From assembly GCA_028293225.1 (NCBI GenBank), contig JAQGPE010000659.1, forward strand, positions 1 through 9,354: a DNA stretch of 9,354 nucleotides. The letters are read 5' to 3'. This document shows, piece after piece, positions 7,699-9,354 of the stretch; position 1 is the first letter of the stretch; each line of letters starts with the position of its first letter. Below the pieces are notes generated by a model that saw only the letters and a list, made by a program, of their open reading frames with translations, was not told where the DNA came from and made no database searches. Source of the DNA: Akkermansiaceae bacterium. GTDB lineage: Bacteria > Verrucomicrobiota > Verrucomicrobiia > Verrucomicrobiales > Akkermansiaceae. The translations under genes and the position numbers were made by a program.

Positions 7699-7738
7699 GC
7701 GAGCTGCCGCTTTGTGGAAGGAGACAAGCGCAGCTTGC
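7699..7738 (+). repeat. Bulged hairpin, about 15 bp stem with 8-nt loop
   Basis: The left arm (7699-7715) pairs with the right arm (7724-7738) as AGCTGC/GCAGCT, CGC/GCG and TTGT/ACAA, with single-base bulges at 7707 and 7711 and an 8-nt loop GGAAGGAG (7716-7723). It lies about 80 nt after the oxidase stop codon and is not followed by a T-run. It is therefore not a canonical intrinsic terminator, though it could act as a 3'-end stabiliser. The surrounding sequence (7660-7760) looks like an interspersed intergenic repeat; that is an impression, not a verified match. Confidence 0.5.
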
Positions 7739-7769
7739 CGCCGCGCGGAGCCTGGTGGCGCGTAGCCTT

Positions 7770-7799
7770 CGTAATCGTGCTCGTGCTCGTAATCGTAAT
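7770..7799 (+). repeat. Tandem hexamer array, five units of CGTAAT / CGTGCT
   Basis: Five consecutive hexamers follow one another: CGTAAT, CGTGCT, CGTGCT, CGTAAT, CGTAAT. The array overlaps the outer left arm of the long inverted repeat; the CTCGTGCTCG within it has its complement at 7899-7908. Such an array is prone to slippage and may vary in copy number between strains. Confidence 0.75.
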
Positions 7800-7908
7800 C
7801 GGAAAGCCTACGAATCACACGAATCGAAACGAATCTCGGAAAAGCTAACGCTCCCCTATTCGTTCCCATTCGTGTGATTCGTAGGCAACCTTCCAGAACG
7901 AGCACGAG
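7780..7908. repeat. Long imperfect inverted repeat (129 nt) with perfect 19-bp core
   Basis: The perfect core arms are GCCTACGAATCACACGAAT at 7806-7824 and its exact reverse complement at 7868-7886. Inside the core, after two mismatches around 7825-7827, pairing resumes for 7 bp (7828-7834 with 7858-7864), leaving a loop of about 23 nt. Outside it, GGAA 7801-7804 pairs with TTCC 7891-7894, and CTCGTGCTCG 7780-7789 pairs with CGAGCACGAG 7899-7908. As RNA this would form a very stable hairpin. There is no transposase, no obvious target-site duplication and no T-tract. It could be a MITE- or REP-like interspersed element or a transcription barrier between the oxidase and the next gene. Confidence 0.82.
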
Positions 7909-7971
7909 TCCTCATGAGCTGCGCTCACCACGAATGATGAAAATGGACCGCAGCCAGCCGGGTCCCGGGTA

Positions 7972-8011
7972 GGGTGGGCGTCCCGCCCGCCCAAGCGGGC
8001 ATCCTGCCCGC
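7972..8011. repeat. Tandem pair of GC-rich REP-like palindromes
   Basis: Two adjacent hairpins share a TCC loop. The first is GGGTGGGCG (7972-7980), loop TCC, CGCCCGCCC (7984-7992), pairing 9 bp with one G-T wobble. The second is GCGGGCA (7995-8001), loop TCC, TGCCCGC (8005-8011), pairing 7 bp perfectly. Only two bases (AA) separate them. Paired short GC-rich palindromes in an intergenic gap are typical of REP-like elements, and I associate the 'gcgggc-atcct-gcccgc' style with repeats of verrucomicrobial genomes. That association is unverified here. No REP-type transposase is in the window. Confidence 0.68.
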
Positions 8012-8102
8012 ATGCGGACAACGCCGGCGCGCACGACCGCTCGCCCTCGCTACGCTTCGCGGGAAGCGCCCGATTGCATCTTCTCGACTTGCCCGTCATT
8101 TC

Positions 8103-8120
8103 CGCGTAATTACAAACGCG
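8103..8120. promoter_or_regulatory. Possible operator-like palindrome CGCGT-N8-ACGCG
   Basis: CGCGT (8103-8107) and ACGCG (8116-8120) form an inverted repeat around an AT-rich 8-bp centre, 20 bp upstream of the membrane-protein start. The position and the AT-rich centre would suit a regulator site or part of a promoter, but no good -35/-10 pair is present. Five-base arms arise by chance fairly often in DNA of this GC content. Confidence 0.25.
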
Positions 8121-8128
8121 TCACCGCC

Positions 8129-8133
8129 GGGAG
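8129..8133 (+). promoter_or_regulatory. Ribosome binding site GGGAG for the 8141 gene
   Basis: GGGAG lies 7 nt before ATG 8141, an acceptable Shine-Dalgarno spacing. It supports ATG 8141 as the start of a gene whose frame then stays open for more than 400 codons. Confidence 0.55.
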
Positions 8134-8140
8134 CTTCGCT

Positions 8141-9354
8141 ATGAACACGACTCTACCTCCTCTCCTCGAGGCAAAACTGGCGGATTTCCGCCGCCGCGTC
8201 TGGATCGTGAAACTCGCCGAGGGGCTCCTCGCGGCGCTTTTCGGGCTGGCGCTTTCCTACCTCCTCGTCTTCGCGCTCGACCGTTTTTGCGAGACGCCGG
8301 CCTGGCTGCGGCTCGGCCTCCTGCTCGCCGGCGCGGCGACGCTCGGCCTCGGTCTCCCGCTGAAATGGCACCGCTGGGTCTGGCGGCAGCGGCGGCTCGA
8401 AGACGCCGCGCGGCTCCTCCGGCGCACGCTCCCGCGCCTCGGCGATCAGTTGCTCGGCATCGTCGAGCTCGCGCGGATGGATCATGTCGCGGAAGGCCGC
8501 AGCGAGCGGCTGGTCCAGGCCGCGATGGCGCAGGCCGCCGATGCGGTCAAGGACCAGGATTTCACCCATGCCGTTCCCGCCGCCCGCCATCATCAGTGGG
8601 GCTGGGCCGCCGCGGGATCGCTCGCCCTGGCCGTGCTCGCCTTCGTCATGGTCAATGGCGCGGCGCGCAATGCCGCGGCCCGCTGGCTCATGCCGTGGCG
8701 CGGCATCGAGCGCTACACCTTCACCCGTGTCGAGCCGCTTCCGACTCACCTTGTCGTTCCTTTTGCTGAACCGTTCACCCTGCCGCTCCGGCTCACTGCC
8801 GACAGCCGCCGCTCGCCGGATGAGGGAAGCGGCAGGATCAACCGGCAGCCCGCCGTCCAGGCGAAGCTCGACGCCGGCGCCTACACGTTCGCCTTCCCGC
8901 CGCAAAAGAAGGACGCGCCGCTCGCGCTTTCGCTCGGCGATTTCCGCCAGGAGATCCTCGTTCAGCCGCGCCCGCGTCCGGAGCTCGCGGAGCTGGCCGT
9001 GCGGCTCTGGCTCCCTGCCTATCTTCAGTACAAATCGGAACAGCGGATCGAGTTGCACGGCGGTTCGGTCAGCGTGCTCAAGGGCGCGGTCGCCGCTTTC
9101 GAGGCGCGCGCCAGCCGGCCGCTCGCCACGGTGGAGATGGATGGAAACGCGCAGTGGGTCAGCGGCGACAAGATCGCCACCGGCTTCGTCCCCGTCACGG
9201 AGGACACCGAGCGGAAGCTCGTCTGGAAGGACGTCGACGGCCTCAGCCCGCGGGACGTGCTCGTCCTGAAAGTCCGCGCGGTGGACGACGAAGCCCCGCA
9301 AATCCTGGCCCGCCGCGAGACCCAGGAGCAGGTCGTCCTCGACTCCGAAGTCGT
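8141..9354 (+). CDS. DUF4175-like multi-pass membrane protein, N-terminal part (runs off the window)
   Basis: From ATG 8141 (MNTTLPPLLEAKLADFRRRV...) the frame stays open for 404 codons to the window edge, so the C-terminus is missing. Hydrophobic segments are at about residues 23-45, 56-74 and 154-172. Between the second and third lies a charged cytoplasmic-type helix region including 'RRLEDAARLLRRTLPRLGDQLLGIVELARMD' features (84-114). After TM3 comes a long, probably extracytoplasmic region with beta-rich, immunoglobulin-like character, including 'LAVRLWLPAYLQYKSEQ' features (285-301), GGSVSVLKGA and later VKVRAVDDEAP-type segments. This arrangement (two TM helices, a 'LPxLGDQLL' helix, a third TM helix, then beta-domains) matches large DUF4175-like proteins that in Verrucomicrobia and Planctomycetes often sit in MoxR ATPase/DUF58/vWA clusters. 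No such partner is visible, so that role is inference. A minus-strand ORF covering 8153-9301 is a GC-driven shadow. Confidence 0.8.
   Translation, partial: MNTTLPPLLEAKLADFRRRVWIVKLAEGLLAALFGLALSYLLVFALDRFCETPAWLRLGLLLAGAATLGLGLPLKWHRWVWRQRRLEDAARLLRRTLPRLGDQLLGIVELARMDHVAEGRSERLVQAAMAQAADAVKDQDFTHAVPAARHHQWGWAAAGSLALAVLAFVMVNGAARNAAARWLMPWRGIERYTFTRVEPLPTHLVVPFAEPFTLPLRLTADSRRSPDEGSGRINRQPAVQAKLDAGAYTFAFPPQKKDAPLALSLGDFRQEILVQPRPRPELAELAVRLWLPAYLQYKSEQRIELHGGSVSVLKGAVAAFEARASRPLATVEMDGNAQWVSGDKIATGFVPVTEDTERKLVWKDVDGLSPRDVLVLKVRAVDDEAPQILARRETQEQVVLDSEV

Larger units (their letters stand above)
7617..8140. other. 524 bp gene-free region made of palindromic and repeat-like segments
   Basis: I find no credible gene here. 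Short ORFs on the minus strand (for example 7624-7905 and 7845-8099) translate hexamer and palindrome DNA into biased peptides such as DYDYEHEHDYE and are not supported. The stretch contains a bulged hairpin (7699-7738), a hexamer array (7770-7799), a long inverted repeat (7780-7908), a tandem REP-like hairpin pair (7972-8011) and a small hairpin with 6-bp stem CGCTTC/GAAGCG (8053-8068). It separates the oxidase gene from the next transcription unit. Confidence 0.8.

Noticed and set aside
7770..7908. CRISPR-like array
   Set aside because: The repeats are 6-bp tandem units plus one inverted repeat. There are no direct repeats of 24-37 bp with regular unique spacers and no cas genes.
7624..8099. 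Minus-strand small ORFs in the intergenic region
   Set aside because: Their peptides (for example DYDYEHEHDYE) are translations of the hexamer array and palindromes, with no recognisable protein features.
8484..9269. 261-codon plus-strand frame and the 8287-8769 frame
   Set aside because: Both are Arg/Ser/Pro-rich alternative frames inside the 8141 gene, a typical shadow of GC-rich coding DNA.
8153..9301. 382-codon open frame on the minus strand
   Set aside because: It mirrors the plus-strand membrane-protein gene starting at ATG 8141, which has a ribosome binding site and sensible transmembrane segments. The antisense product is highly charged and repetitive in composition.

Overview
The window looks like a piece of a GC-rich, probably verrucomicrobial (PVC-group) chromosome. 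The grounds are the protein style of SufB/SufD, a long 'WG...AL' tetratricopeptide protein, a DUF4175-like membrane protein start, and an intergenic region packed with palindromic repeats of a kind I associate with Verrucomicrobiota. The phylum call is an inference from style; no rRNA or other marker gene is present. Every gene I can support lies on the + strand.

Region 1 (1-2948) is an iron-sulfur cluster assembly locus. It holds the C-terminal two thirds of sufB, cut by the window edge, and a complete sufD. Both carry the residues that mark the SufB-SufD scaffold interface. Wedged between them with almost no spacer is a lower-GC two-gene cassette: a small 74-residue protein overlapping a MNT-type nucleotidyltransferase gene. 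The nucleotidyltransferase is broken by one frameshift exactly at its catalytic DxD motif and is otherwise full length. sufC, the ATPase partner, is not in the window.

Region 2 (2972-5971) encodes a 999-residue protein made almost entirely of about 20 TPR-like repeats with a regular 44-45 residue period. It starts 23 bp after sufD and is probably co-transcribed with it.

Region 3 (5972-7616) starts a new transcription unit. A near-consensus sigma-70 promoter (TTGACG, 16 bp, GATAAT) sits so close to a GlcD-type FAD-linked oxidase gene that the transcript would begin at or next to the GTG start codon. The oxidase probably oxidises a D-2-hydroxyacid such as glycolate or D-lactate.

Region 4 (7617-8140) is a 524 bp gene-free stretch composed largely of secondary-structure elements: a bulged 15-bp hairpin, a hexamer array, a 129-nt imperfect inverted repeat with a perfect 19-bp core, and a tandem pair of GC-rich REP-like hairpins.

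Region 5 (8141 to the end) is the start of a large membrane protein resembling the DUF4175 group often found with MoxR/DUF58/von Willebrand gene clusters. It runs open off the window.

I do not see a convincing new multi-gene system. The items most worth checking are the nucleotidyltransferase cassette inside the suf operon with its DxD frameshift, the possible leaderless promoter/start, and the composite repeat island.
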